From positions 62,001 to 126,000 of the forward strand of contig NW_024067778.1 of assembly GCF_009389715.1 (NCBI RefSeq): a DNA stretch of 64,000 nucleotides. The letters run 5' to 3'. Positions 22,231-31,000 of this stretch are shown piece by piece (positions within the stretch are counted from its first letter, which is position 1; each line of letters opens with the position of its first letter). The DNA is from Phoenix dactylifera (taxonomy: Eukaryota; Streptophyta; Magnoliopsida; Arecales; Arecaceae). Made by a program: the position numbers and the translations under genes. The notes below the pieces were generated by a model. That model saw only the letters and a program-made list of their open reading frames with translations, was not told the origin of the DNA and made no database searches.

Positions 22231-22619
22231 GAACTCGTGTGTGGAGAATGGAGATCGAAGGACCCGAGAGTGGGTGTGGGACGGCATGTGCATGGACTGC
22301 TGCCCGGACTGTCGTGCGGGAATGAAGGGGAAAGAGTGTAAGAAAAGGGAAAGAGTGAGGGAGGGGATTAATGGAAAGAAGGGAGAAATAAAGGTGCGCT
22401 CGGCAGAGTTGGTTGGCTGGGAGGGAGAAGATAGAAAGAAGAAGATACGGGCGCGGCTAGTTGGCTAGCGGGAAAAGAAGGAAGAAAAATAAGGGAAAGA
22501 TCAGTTGGCAGGGAAGAAAGAGTGAAGGAGGGAGAAGAAAAGAAAGGGAAGAAGAAAAGAGGGGGTAAAGACAAGAAAGAGAAGAAAGGGCAAGGCTCTG
22601 AAGAGAAGAAGAAGAAGAA
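22231..22619. other. Purine-rich intergenic segment
   Basis: Strongly G/A-rich plus strand. It continues on the far side of the CACTA element (24036-24250), so the transposon split one purine-rich block. The open frames on both strands here are composition effects. Confidence 0.6.
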
Positions 22620-22794
22620 CACTATGTAAAAATGTTAAATTCCTGACTTTTATTTGCGACGCTAAGAAACAGCGTCGGTAAAAAATGCTATATTGCAAAA
22701 AACTGCCGATGCTTGTTTGTAGCGTCGGAAGCTGACGACACTTATAAGCATCGTCAAAAGCCAAAAAGTTGAAAGCGTCGTCGGAACCATTTCC

Positions 22795-23264
22795 GAGGAC
22801 TAAATCTACCGGAGCGCCCACTGGGCCTTCTTCGCCACTGTTGGAACCGCCTCGACGGCGGGAAAAAGGCGGTCTTTGATGTAGGATTCCAGTAGAAAAG
22901 AATACATCTCGGAGTGGATATTCTCAATGGCTATCTAAAAGCCGTAGAAAGGGCGAGCCTCAGCAATCTAGACGTCGGACATGAAGCGGGAGGCGAGGTT
23001 CTCGAGAACGAGGTCGTTGGAGGCGGCGAAGAAGGCGAGGATGTGAGAGATGAAGTGGCGCTCATCGGGGGTGAGGGTGTGGAGCCAGTGGGGGAGGTCG
23101 GCGGAGAGGTCGACCTCCTCGGCGGTCTAGAAGGAGGCGACGGCCTTCTTGTACATCTCCCACACCTGGGGGTACCGAACTGGGAACATCAAGAGACGGT
23201 TGGGGGTTAGGGCGAGGCGCAGCTCCTCCAGCTCCTCAACGGCGCTAGTAGGCATCGACGACAT
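22795..23264 (-). pseudogene. Captured fragment of ribonucleotide reductase small subunit (RNR2)
   Basis: From the ATG at 23264 the minus strand reads MSSMPTSAVEELEEL, then [69 protein letters not shown] and [18 protein letters not shown]. This is the N-terminal half of plant RNR2, the di-iron, tyrosyl-radical subunit of ribonucleoside-diphosphate reductase, including the metal-ligand region HFISH and the ENIHSEMYS helix. It stops near WAL at about 22805, after about 155 codons against about 340 in the family. At least three TAG codons replace Trp or Gln (the first at 23129-23127), so it is not functional. No intron interrupts it. Confidence 0.9.
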
Positions 23265-23457
23265 AGATGGAGATGAGATTCTGGGAAGAAGAAGAAAACC
23301 TAGAGATTGAGGTGTTTTTGTAATTCGAGAAAGGGTATGTGGAGGGGACATTTTGAGAAAATCTCTCGCTTCCGACGACGCTAAAGCCCGTCGGATTTCG
23401 GCGAGGCAAGGAGAGAGATGTCAAGAAGGAGGTTGCGGATAGACGGCCATCGAGTTA

Positions 23458-23468
23458 GTCCCACATCG
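23458..23468 (+). promoter_or_regulatory. USE-like motif GTCCCACATCG inside the captured block
   Basis: It matches the plant snRNA upstream sequence element consensus RTCCCACATCG. AATAAAAAG follows about 16 bases later as a possible TATA. No snRNA sequence follows, so it is either a captured promoter piece or chance. Confidence 0.4.
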
Positions 23469-23682
23469 ATGGATCGATCGGAATAAAAAGAGAAAGAAAA
23501 GAAGTGACTCAGGAGCGAAAGATATGAGAATAGCTCCTCTGTCGCTGACTCCGGCGTCTGCTCCGCGCTCTTCCAGGACGGGGCCCCATGAGCGCCCAAA
23601 CCACCGCCGCCTAGCTTGTCGCTGAGCTCGCCGCCAACTACCCCGCCTGCCTCAGCAGAAGACGGCCTAGCTACTACCCTTC

Positions 23683-23706
23683 GTAGACCGCGATATCGCG
23701 GTCTAC
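23683..23706. repeat. 24-bp perfect palindrome
   Basis: The half-site GTAGACCGCGAT is followed immediately by its exact reverse complement. A diverged copy (CAGACCGTGATATCGCAGTA) lies about 30 bases downstream. Confidence 0.9.
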
Positions 23707-24035
23707 ACTCCTCCCCACAGACCGTGATATCGCAGTATACGAGCCGCTCCCCCATTGGCCAGGCCGCCGCTGCTGCCTGGGCCATCGCCGAGCTCGTCGC
23801 CAACCAGACACATCTTCGCCTATGCGAGGCTTTTAAGCATCGCTAATACGTGACGCTTTAAAGCATCGTCTAATGCCGACGCAAAAACTGTGCATCGCCA
23901 AAATCCATTTCCACGCTCGCATAGCCGACGAGGTTGCCACGCTTGAAGGTGCGTCGGGAAGGATTTTAGAGGCGCTTTTTAGCATCAGTAAAAGTCGAAA
24001 AAAGTGTTGGAAAATCTTTTTTTTTTTCTGTAGTG

Positions 24036-25559
24036 GAAGAAGGACATGAAAGAGAAAAAAAAGGAAAATAAACAAGGGAAAGAAGGATACAATGCTGAGG
24101 GGAAGGGAATGTATTTGGGATGATTCAGAGATCGAGCTCATGGTCAAGCATATGGTAGTACAGCTTAAGGGCAATGTGGTAAGGTTAGGGTTATGCTTAA
24201 AGGAGAAGAGGGAGAAGAAGAAAAGGAGAAAAAATAAAATAGGCCAGGGGATGAGTATTTCCGTCTTACAAGCATTTCCATCTTTTCCAGCTCTATCTTA
24301 ACCGGGCTTCATCAAAGAAAACTAGCAAAAATACTATTTTATACAAACAGAATGGTTTATAAGGATTAATATAAAGACAATTATTTATGCAAATATTAAA
24401 AAAATCATAGGCAAATCAGGGAAAAATCCTTTTTATTTTTAAAGATAACAGAAAAATCGGTGTCTGCTCCCTTGCACTGTCTTAACTTATCTGATTCAGT
24501 TGGTTGCACTCACACCTATCACGTGTAAGCTGCCGTTATGCCAAAAAAAAAAAAAAAGATAACAGAAGATTCAAACTCTACAACAAGGCTAGGAAGAGTA
24601 TATATATATAACCAAGTGTTGATCAGAAATTGGTAGTTAGATCATTACAAAATTGTCTGATATGATCTTAATTCGTTAGAGATAATTAGAGATGATTTGT
24701 TCAAGTGTCCTCCAAATGGCTTGTAAACCGCCAAGACCAACAACTTGGGCTGTGGTTCATATCAACTGGCTTGTTTCCAACCTAGGGGCATTTAATAACC
24801 ACATACCCAAATTGCATTTACAGGAGTATTTGCAAAGGTTGGCCATCCTTGGGATCAACCATTTTCTTCTCAATGCAATGAAATGGGCAAGCAACAGCTA
24901 GATGTAAATATCTTAATCTTTGTGAAGTTGGAATCATGAGACAATGACATAGAAGATGATTATTGTGATCAAGTTTCATTAATATCAGACGAGTGAAATT
25001 TTGCAAAAGTAGGTGTTCGAGGAAGAAAGGTGCAGTATGGAGGATGAAGATGTCACTGAAGTGGCAGCTCAAGTGAAATTAGTACTGGAAGCAGCAACAG
25101 GAACCTTGGGCAACTGCAATACCCTTTCTACCAATATAATTCAGCTTCGAGGATTTTCACTCCCATTCTTTGCGGTCAAGGTTCCATAGAAGAGATGCAG
25201 AAAGTTTTTTATAAAAAAAACACACAAATGACGTCGACTGTGGGAAATTATAGCTTCTGCTGTATGGAATGGATTGCAAAACTAGTGCCTAAAAATTGCT
25301 ATATTATTATTTTATAAAAAATAATTTATTAAAATAAATTAAAAAATTAAAAAGAGCTTATCTAAATCGAGGCATGTGATATATACTGCCCTAAAAATGT
25401 GATTTAGTCCATATATTCAAGTTTGCGGAATCTTATTCTTAAGATAAAATAATCCAACTCAACCTGATCCTTGAGCGAAGACAATATACTAGTGAAATAA
25501 ATTGGATTGGATTAGGATTAATTTTAGAGAAATCTATTATAGACTCTATTCGGAAGAAT
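24036..25559. other. Intergenic, no gene recognised apart from a small retroposon
   Basis: Purine-rich to about 24250, then AT-rich. Short ORFs around 24690-25070 match nothing I know. The segment ends at the TSD (AAT) of the next CACTA element. Confidence 0.5.
24454..24557 (+). mobile_element. Short poly(A)-tailed retroposon with 10-bp target duplication
   Basis: An insert of about 104 bp ends in a run of about 15 A. The flanking direct repeat GATAACAGAA is found at 24444-24453 and again at 24558-24567. These are the marks of LINE-driven retroposition. The body contains TGATTCAGTTGGTTGCA, which faintly recalls a tRNA-type A box, but no B box follows, so SINE origin is not established. Confidence 0.6.
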
Positions 25560-26815
25560 CACTACAGGGAAAGTCGGTTTTACCGACACTTTTTTGCCGA
25601 CGCTTTTTACAAGCGTCGGCAATTTTCGGTCTAACGTCTAAATATGGCGACGCTTGTAAAAAGCGTCGGAAAAAAACGACGCTAATACGTGTTGGTGTAA
25701 TCGCAGGCCTAAGACGACACTAAAAAGCGTCGTCGGAAGCCAACGACCCAAAATTTATTGCGTGTCCAACGAGCCCCACCTCCCCCTTCGTCCTTTCCGT
25801 CTATAATATCCTCTCCGAGAAGCTATAGTCCACAGAGAGAATGACGAAGGCGGTGGTGACGACAACAGCAAGAAGAACAACTCCTCCTCCAAGTCCTCCT
25901 CGTCGTCGCGCGTTGAGCTCCGATCCCTCCTCAACGGCAACCGGAACTCCGAGTTCTGCGATCCCCTGACCTCCTTCGACTGGAACGAGGCGGAGCCGCG
26001 CCGCGTGGGCACCTCGTCCATCGACACCACCTGCACCATCTGGGACATCGAGCGCGAGGCCGTCGACACCCAGCTCATCGCCCACGACAAGGAGGTCTAT
26101 GACATCGCCTGGGGCGGCGTCGGCGTCTTCGCCTCCGTCTCCACCGATGGCTCTGTCCGCGTCTTCGACCTTCGCGACAAGGAGCACTCCACCATCATCT
26201 ACGAGTCGGCCGACCCCCCCAACACCCCCTCGTCCGCCTTGGCTGGAACAAGCAGGACCCCCGCTACATGGCCACCATCATCATGGACTCCGCCAAGGTC
26301 GTCGTCCTCGACATCCGCTTCCCCACCCTCCCCGTCGTCGAGCTCCACCGCCACCAGGCCAGCGTCACCCGCCGGAAATGGCCGCGAGGGGGCGGGATCT
26401 GAAGCTCCGGAGCCGATCGATTCGCCGGAGGGATCTGAGGGATGCGATGAAGGAGGCGGAGAGAAAATTGGGGAGGAATCGAGGCTCTGATTCAAAATAT
26501 TTTTTAAAATATTTTTTTTTAAAAAAAATGTTTATAACGACGCTTTAAAGCGTCGGCGAAAATCCAAAACTGGTTTGGGCTTTCCTGACACTTTAAAGCG
26601 TCGGCGAATGTTGTTTTTGCCGACGCGTTTATTAGCGTCGGGAAATCCCTGTTTTTACCGATGCTTTCTCTTAGCGTCGGCAAAAACCGGACCCACGCCC
26701 ACCTGCCCGACGTCTGACCCACGCTTCCGGGTGCGTGGGCTGGAAATTCGCCGACGCTTAAAAGCGTCGGTAGAGACTAAAAACACCGTCGGAAGATATC
26801 CTTTCTTTTGTAGTG
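25560..26815 (+). mobile_element. Small CACTA element carrying a captured WD40 gene fragment
   Basis: It starts CACTACAGGGAAAG at 25560 and ends CTTTCTTTTGTAGTG at 26815. AAT flanks both ends (25557-25559, 26816-26818). Subterminal GCGTCGG / CGACGC units lie at 25590-25730 and 26535-26790. It is 1256 bp with no transposase. The middle (25840-26480) is GC-rich host-derived coding sequence. The element belongs to the same family as the other three CACTA copies in this window. Confidence 0.9.
25843..26371 (+). pseudogene. Captured fragment of an LWD1/AN11 (TTG1-like) WD40 gene
   Basis: In one frame the sequence reads [72 protein letters not shown] and [20 protein letters not shown]. This is the central WD40 repeat region of the plant LWD1/LWD2 (AN11-type) proteins, clock and pigment-pathway scaffold proteins. 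After about 26225 the match continues one frame over ([20 protein letters not shown]), so there is a 1-base frameshift in a C run. It ends at about 26371 (RHQASV) and joins unrelated sequence. Both the N-terminal and the C-terminal parts of the gene are missing. Divergence is low, which suggests recent capture. Confidence 0.9.
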
Positions 26816-26818
26816 AAT

Positions 26819-28290
26819 GATACGGTATCGCATTTCCAAAGATACAAAACATCGTATTTTTATGAAAATCAGAACCAATATTTTTTCAAGAATAAGAGTT
26901 TTAAAATTTTTAAACATGTAAAATTTAAAGGGTAAAGCTGGTATATTTATTTTTTTAAAAATTATTTTTTTTTAAAGTTAAAACTCGAACAAAGGATGGC
27001 TGGTCTTGACGGTGGATCCTCATTTATTCTGTGTTTGATGCTTGTCTAATGGGAAACTCATCCTAGTATTATTTAAAAAGGAACAGGTACTCCTAATGCT
27101 TCTCATCTTACTGAAACCCAACCTGCATGAATTCTTTATGCGGCAACCGGACGTTCTTGTCTGGGAATTTGTTCTCTTCAGTCTTGCTAGCTGATATGTC
27201 GCTGCTGGATTTTAGAGAGGAGCTCGAATCTTTTCAGCCTTTGACTGCCATACCACACCAGGATCACCCATCTTGCCCATATTATATTTTTTATAAAGTA
27301 ATGAGATAGGGCTGATAAGTTTTCCTTTCTGCTCGCAGCTTTCAAGTGTGCTGTTTTGGTGGTAAGCTTTTCGGTAAAGTAAGGTGGGCGAGAAATCATC
27401 GAATATTGTGTCACATGTGGTAGCTGCATGTGGAGCTTCTTGTACATTAAGTAAGCACACAGGAGCACAACTTTGTTGGTAATCTCTCTAATCTTTCAAT
27501 GAAAACTGTGTCCCACTGAGGGGACTGCTTTACAGGATGGGATAGACTCATTCGGGTAATGGACAGAAGCAGAGTTAGATAAGATGAGTTGGACAGATTA
27601 AGTTGAGCAAAGCTACATTTTTTTTTTTACATACAAATTATCTTTTTAGGCTGCGGGGAGAGAATTTATGAAAATTATATATACTCGGATCAAGTTCGGA
27701 GCAGGTTTTACTATTATCCATATATGTTCTAGATTCGCTGTAGGTCAGGTAAAACTCGTTGTATTAGGGTTGGATGAGGCTGGAGTAAATTGCCACCTCT
27801 GGCTGCATTGGAACCATCAAATAACAAAGTGGGGTGCACTATTTTATGGTCCACTATGATAGTTTCACAGGGTTCATCAAGTTGGATGTTTTTGTCATTA
27901 TTTTTATTTTAAACAATTGTATCCTTGGAGACCATGCTCTGCAGGTGCCCGCTGGTGTAAGCATATAAAAACCTCAGGACACCATAATCCATCTCTATTT
28001 CAGTAGAGTTAAATTTACGCGAGCTATGTAGTTAGCTTAAATAACATATAAACATCTTTAAAATAATTATTCAAATGAAACTAAAATGTTAAGAATGATG
28101 CACTGAAGCAAAATATTCAGTTCGTCAAACTAATATTAATCAGAAGAGACATACTACACACCTCCAAATATAATTATAAACATGTTATATTTGAATAGAA
28201 AGGTCATTCAAAATTACAAAGGCTAAAAATAAATTACAATTTATAGGTTAACTTTTATATCTTTTATTTTTTGGATGAAATCTCATGGAA
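26819..28290. other. Intergenic, no gene recognised
   Basis: AT-rich with several homopolymers. Short open frames near 27127-27468 and 27668-27859 have no recognisable domain. It ends at the TSD (TTGAC, 28291-28295) of the TRIM array. Confidence 0.5.
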
Positions 28291-28295
28291 TTGAC

Positions 28296-29335
28296 TGTCA
28301 CAACCCAGGACCTCACCGAAAATAGCTAGCAAGAAGGTATTATTTGGGTTCCTTGATTCTGTATAAGTACTCAAGATCTACCCAGCGAATAACCGATGTG
28401 GGACTAAACACACACCTGCACGGGTCCTCACATACTCCCCCCGTTTAAGCCCTGACGTCCTCGTCAGGCTAAAGGTTCAAATCTATTCAAATCTAATCAC
28501 AAACACCGCGATTGGCCCGTGGTCAGCCCCAATGGATCCGTGATGTAGTGCCCCCTAGTCCATATAGGTTATGGACCAGATTCGCTCTGATACCATTTGT
28601 AACAACCCAAGACCTCATCCAAAATGGCTAGCCCGAAGGTATTATTTGAGTTTCTTGATCCTGTACAAGTACTCAAGATCTACCCAGCAAATAACCGATG
28701 TGGGACTAAACACACACCTGCACGGGTCCTCACATACTCCCCCGTTCAAGCCCTGACGTCCTCGTCAAGCTAAAGGTTCAAATCTATTCAAATCTAATCA
28801 CAAACACCACGATTGACCTATGGTCAACCCCAATGGATCCGTACTGCAATGTCTCCTAGTGCACATAGATTATGGGCCGGGTCCGCTCTGATACCATTTG
28901 TAACAACCCAAGACCTCACCCAAAATGGCTAGCCGGAATGTATTATTTGAGTTTCTTGATCCTATATAAGTATCCAAGATTTACCCAGCGAATAACCGAT
29001 GCGGGACTAAACACACGCCCGCACGGGTCCTCACATACTCCTCCCATTCAAGTCCTGATATCCTTGTCAGGCTAAAGGTTCAAATCCATTCAAATCTAAT
29101 CACAAACACCACGATCAGCTCATGGTTAGCCCCAATGGATCCGTGCTGCAGTGTTTTCTAGTCCACATGGATTATGGGCCGGGTCCGCTCTAATACCATT
29201 TGTCACAACCCGGACCTCACCCAAAATGGCTAGCCGGAAGGTATTATTTGGGTTCCTTGATCTTGTATAAGTACACAAAATCTATCCAGCGAATAACCGA
29301 TGTGGGACTAAACATACTCTGCACAAATTCTCATA
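28296..29335 (-). mobile_element. Tandem array of a TRIM (four LTRs, three internal domains)
   Basis: Four LTR copies of about 137 bp lie at 28296-28432, 28598-28734, 28899-29035 and 29201-29335, separated by three internal domains of about 165 bp (period about 302). On the minus strand each internal domain starts just after the LTR with a primer-binding site (TGGTATCAGAGC, seen on plus as GCTCTGATACCA at 28584-28595 and 28885-28896, and mutated near 29186) and ends with a polypurine tract (plus ACTCCCCCCG) against the next LTR. There is no coding capacity. TTGAC flanks the whole array (28291-28295 and 29336-29340), so the array, or the founder from which it grew, inserted as one unit. The outer LTRs begin TGTCACAACCC and the inner ones TGTAACAACCC. 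Confidence 0.88.
28394..29308 (-). promoter_or_regulatory. USE-like element plus TATA in each TRIM LTR
   Basis: Each LTR holds CGATGTGGGAC on plus (28394-28404, 28696-28706, mutated at 28998, and 29298-29308). On the minus strand this is GTCCCACATCG, a full match to the plant snRNA USE (RTCCCACATCG). About 17 bases further along the minus strand lies TTATAC (28376-28371 in the first LTR). A start site about 30 bases beyond would leave about 50 bases of R-U5 before the PBS, which is a sensible retroelement promoter layout. The short USE-TATA spacing is closer to that of pol III snRNA genes; this is inference. Confidence 0.55.
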
Positions 29336-29340
29336 TTGAC

Positions 29341-29735
29341 TGATCCATCAAGCAATCTTTATGGCCTTTCATTAGGCCCGAATTAGTTGTTTCACGTTGG
29401 AAATGCTGCCTAGAAGGTCCATCAAGCCTCGTCCCTCGTCAACCCAACGACACACTCGAAATATATCATATTTTTGTATTTTCCTCGTGTCTTCCTCAAC
29501 CAAAGCAACAGTGTATCCACGAGGGCTAGTGAACGCACCACTGTCCAACCTTCAGCATCCTAATCATAACCACGTAGAAAGAGAACAATGGAAAGCAAAG
29601 CGGATAACACTAACACCCCTCATCCAACATTCCACATGTTCTACTGTAACACATGGAATTCCCCCTGTCCAATATGCCTCGGTTTACTCAAAAGAAAAAG
29701 GTTCCCAGAAAAGCCACAATTCCCATGGAACAAAA
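29341..29735 (+). repeat. Upstream duplicate of the receptor-kinase promoter/leader segment
   Basis: This stretch is clearly homologous to 30595-30880, just upstream of the receptor kinase. Shared blocks include TGGCCTT...CATT.GG, CACGTTGG.AA, AAAGGTCCATC.AGCCT, ACACTCGAAATATATCATAT, CAGTGTATCC and CAGAAAAGCCAC. The two copies start about 1.26 kb apart and have many differences. The duplicate does not lead into a second coding region. Confidence 0.75.
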
Positions 29736-29935
29736 GTGATTCCTATTTTGACATATCTTCTCTAGCATCTATCTTAAAAAAAAATCAAAATAGGATTCCT
29801 CCTACTAACGGAGTCCGTTAGTTCCGTAACTAAAAAACACAGAAAAAAAATGCACGTGTGAAGAGAAGTTGTCTACTCGCATCATTTCTTCTTATTTGCA
29901 TATTATAAACTTTTTTAATACACATACAACAGTGA

Positions 29936-30232
29936 TTCAATATATACCTCTAAATAAATTAATACATAATTTTCAAATTATAATATTTATCAATACATAT
30001 ATATGCATGGTTGGATGATATACACCTGACAAAATAGTCATCCAGCGTCCCTATATATACCTCTAAAAAAATTGATATATAGTTTTCAGAATATGGTATT
30101 CACCAGTACACACTACATAACCAGATGATACATACCTAGCAAAATAATCATTTCACATCTTAACGCACATCTCTAGCTAAATTGATATATAGTTTTAGAA
30201 TATGGTGTTCACCAGTATATAGTATATAGTAT
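29936..30232. repeat. AT-rich tandem repeats of about 110 bp
   Basis: Three imperfect copies of a unit containing CTCTA.A.AAATTGATATAT, AGTTTT.AGAATATGG and TTCACCAGTA start near 29949, 30059 and 30170. They sit between the two promoter copies. Confidence 0.65.
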
Positions 30233-30441
30233 ACACACTCGTCGGTTTTCTGATACATTCTGTAAGCTTCTTTGCTATTAGAAAAGAAAAAAAGAAATAG
30301 CATAAAGAGAAAATAACTCGAGAAGAAAAAGGAATGCCTTGCATATGGGAGAGACCGCTTGACAAAGAAGAGAACGGATAGAGAGAGGCTTGAAAAGATA
30401 GAAGAGAGGATGCAAGCGGATAGCCTCTCTTCATGCTCAAG

Positions 30442-30443
<2 letters not shown>

Positions 30444-30492
<49 letters not shown>
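30444..30492 (+). repeat. 49-base T homopolymer
   Basis: An uninterrupted T run. It could be the poly(A) tail of a minus-strand retroposon (body near 30493-30590), but I could not find a matching TSD, so it may be simple slippage. Confidence 0.9.
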
Positions 30493-30495
<3 letters not shown>

Positions 30496-30594
30496 TTACT
30501 GAACTGAGAGACTGTAGCAGAAGGTCTACCGGGAAGCATAGCAAAATAGAAAGTTGGTCCCATGTGATATTCTCTGGTGATGATTTCTGTGCTA

Positions 30595-31000
30595 ACTAAT
30601 CCACCAAGCACATTTCATGGCCTTCATTGGGCTCGAATTAGATGTGGCACGTTGGGAACTGTGCCTAAAGGTCCATCGAGCCTGATCCCTCGACAACCCA
30701 TGAACGCGCACTCGAAATATATCATATATTTATACTGTTCTCATGTCTTCTCCACCAAAACGAGCAGTGTATCCGCAAAAGCTAGTGAACACAACAGCAG
30801 AGAACACTCGGGATTCTCCCTTTCCATCATACCTCTCTTTACTCAAAATCAAAGGCTCTCAGAAAAGCCACACTTCCCACGCCACCACCACCGACCATTA
30901 CTAAGAAAACCAGCAGCACCCACCCAGCCCATACCTTATAACACCCCAACCCCTCAACCATCCCCCAAAATACTCTTAAATCAAGGCTCACACAACAACT
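30595..31000 (+). promoter_or_regulatory. Promoter and leader region of the receptor kinase
   Basis: This is the segment immediately before the start codon at 31001, C-rich from about 30900. No clean TATA box stands out. It is the downstream copy of the duplicated segment (see 29341-29735). Confidence 0.5.

Larger units (their letters stand above)
22620..24035 (-). mobile_element. Small CACTA element carrying a captured ribonucleotide reductase fragment
   Basis: It starts at CACTATGTAAAAATG (22620) and ends at TTTCTGTAGTG (24035). GAA flanks both sides (22617-22619 and 24036-24038), a 3-bp TSD. CGACGC / GCGTCGG units lie at 22655-22780 and 23820-24010, matching the other CACTA copies in the window. 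It is 1416 bp long with no transposase. The interior holds a piece of the ribonucleotide reductase small-subunit gene on the minus strand, and a second GC-rich block of unknown origin (23380-23830) that includes a USE-like motif and a 24-bp palindrome. Confidence 0.85.

Noticed and set aside
22151..22622. Lys/Arg/Glu-rich plus-strand and Phe/Ser-rich minus-strand ORFs
   Set aside because: Purine-strand composition artefact in a G/A-rich tract.
23458..23520. Possible snRNA gene behind the USE-like motif
   Set aside because: No U-snRNA sequence follows the motif.
23381..23803. 140-codon minus-strand ORF in the RNR2-bearing CACTA element
   Set aside because: No recognisable domain; the GC-rich block is open in several frames.
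28571..29075. Two similar short ORFs (starting MDQIRSDTICNNPRPHPK-like) in the TRIM array
   Set aside because: They span the PBS and LTR junction in the antisense direction to the element and reflect repeat identity, not protein conservation.
28296..29335. Regular 302-bp repeats that could suggest a CRISPR array or satellite
   Set aside because: Units contain LTR, PBS and PPT and are bounded by a 5-bp TSD; the repeat length is far from CRISPR size and the organism is a plant.
30195..30611. 138-codon minus-strand ORF with a long Lys run
   Set aside because: The Lys run is the T49 homopolymer read on the other strand.
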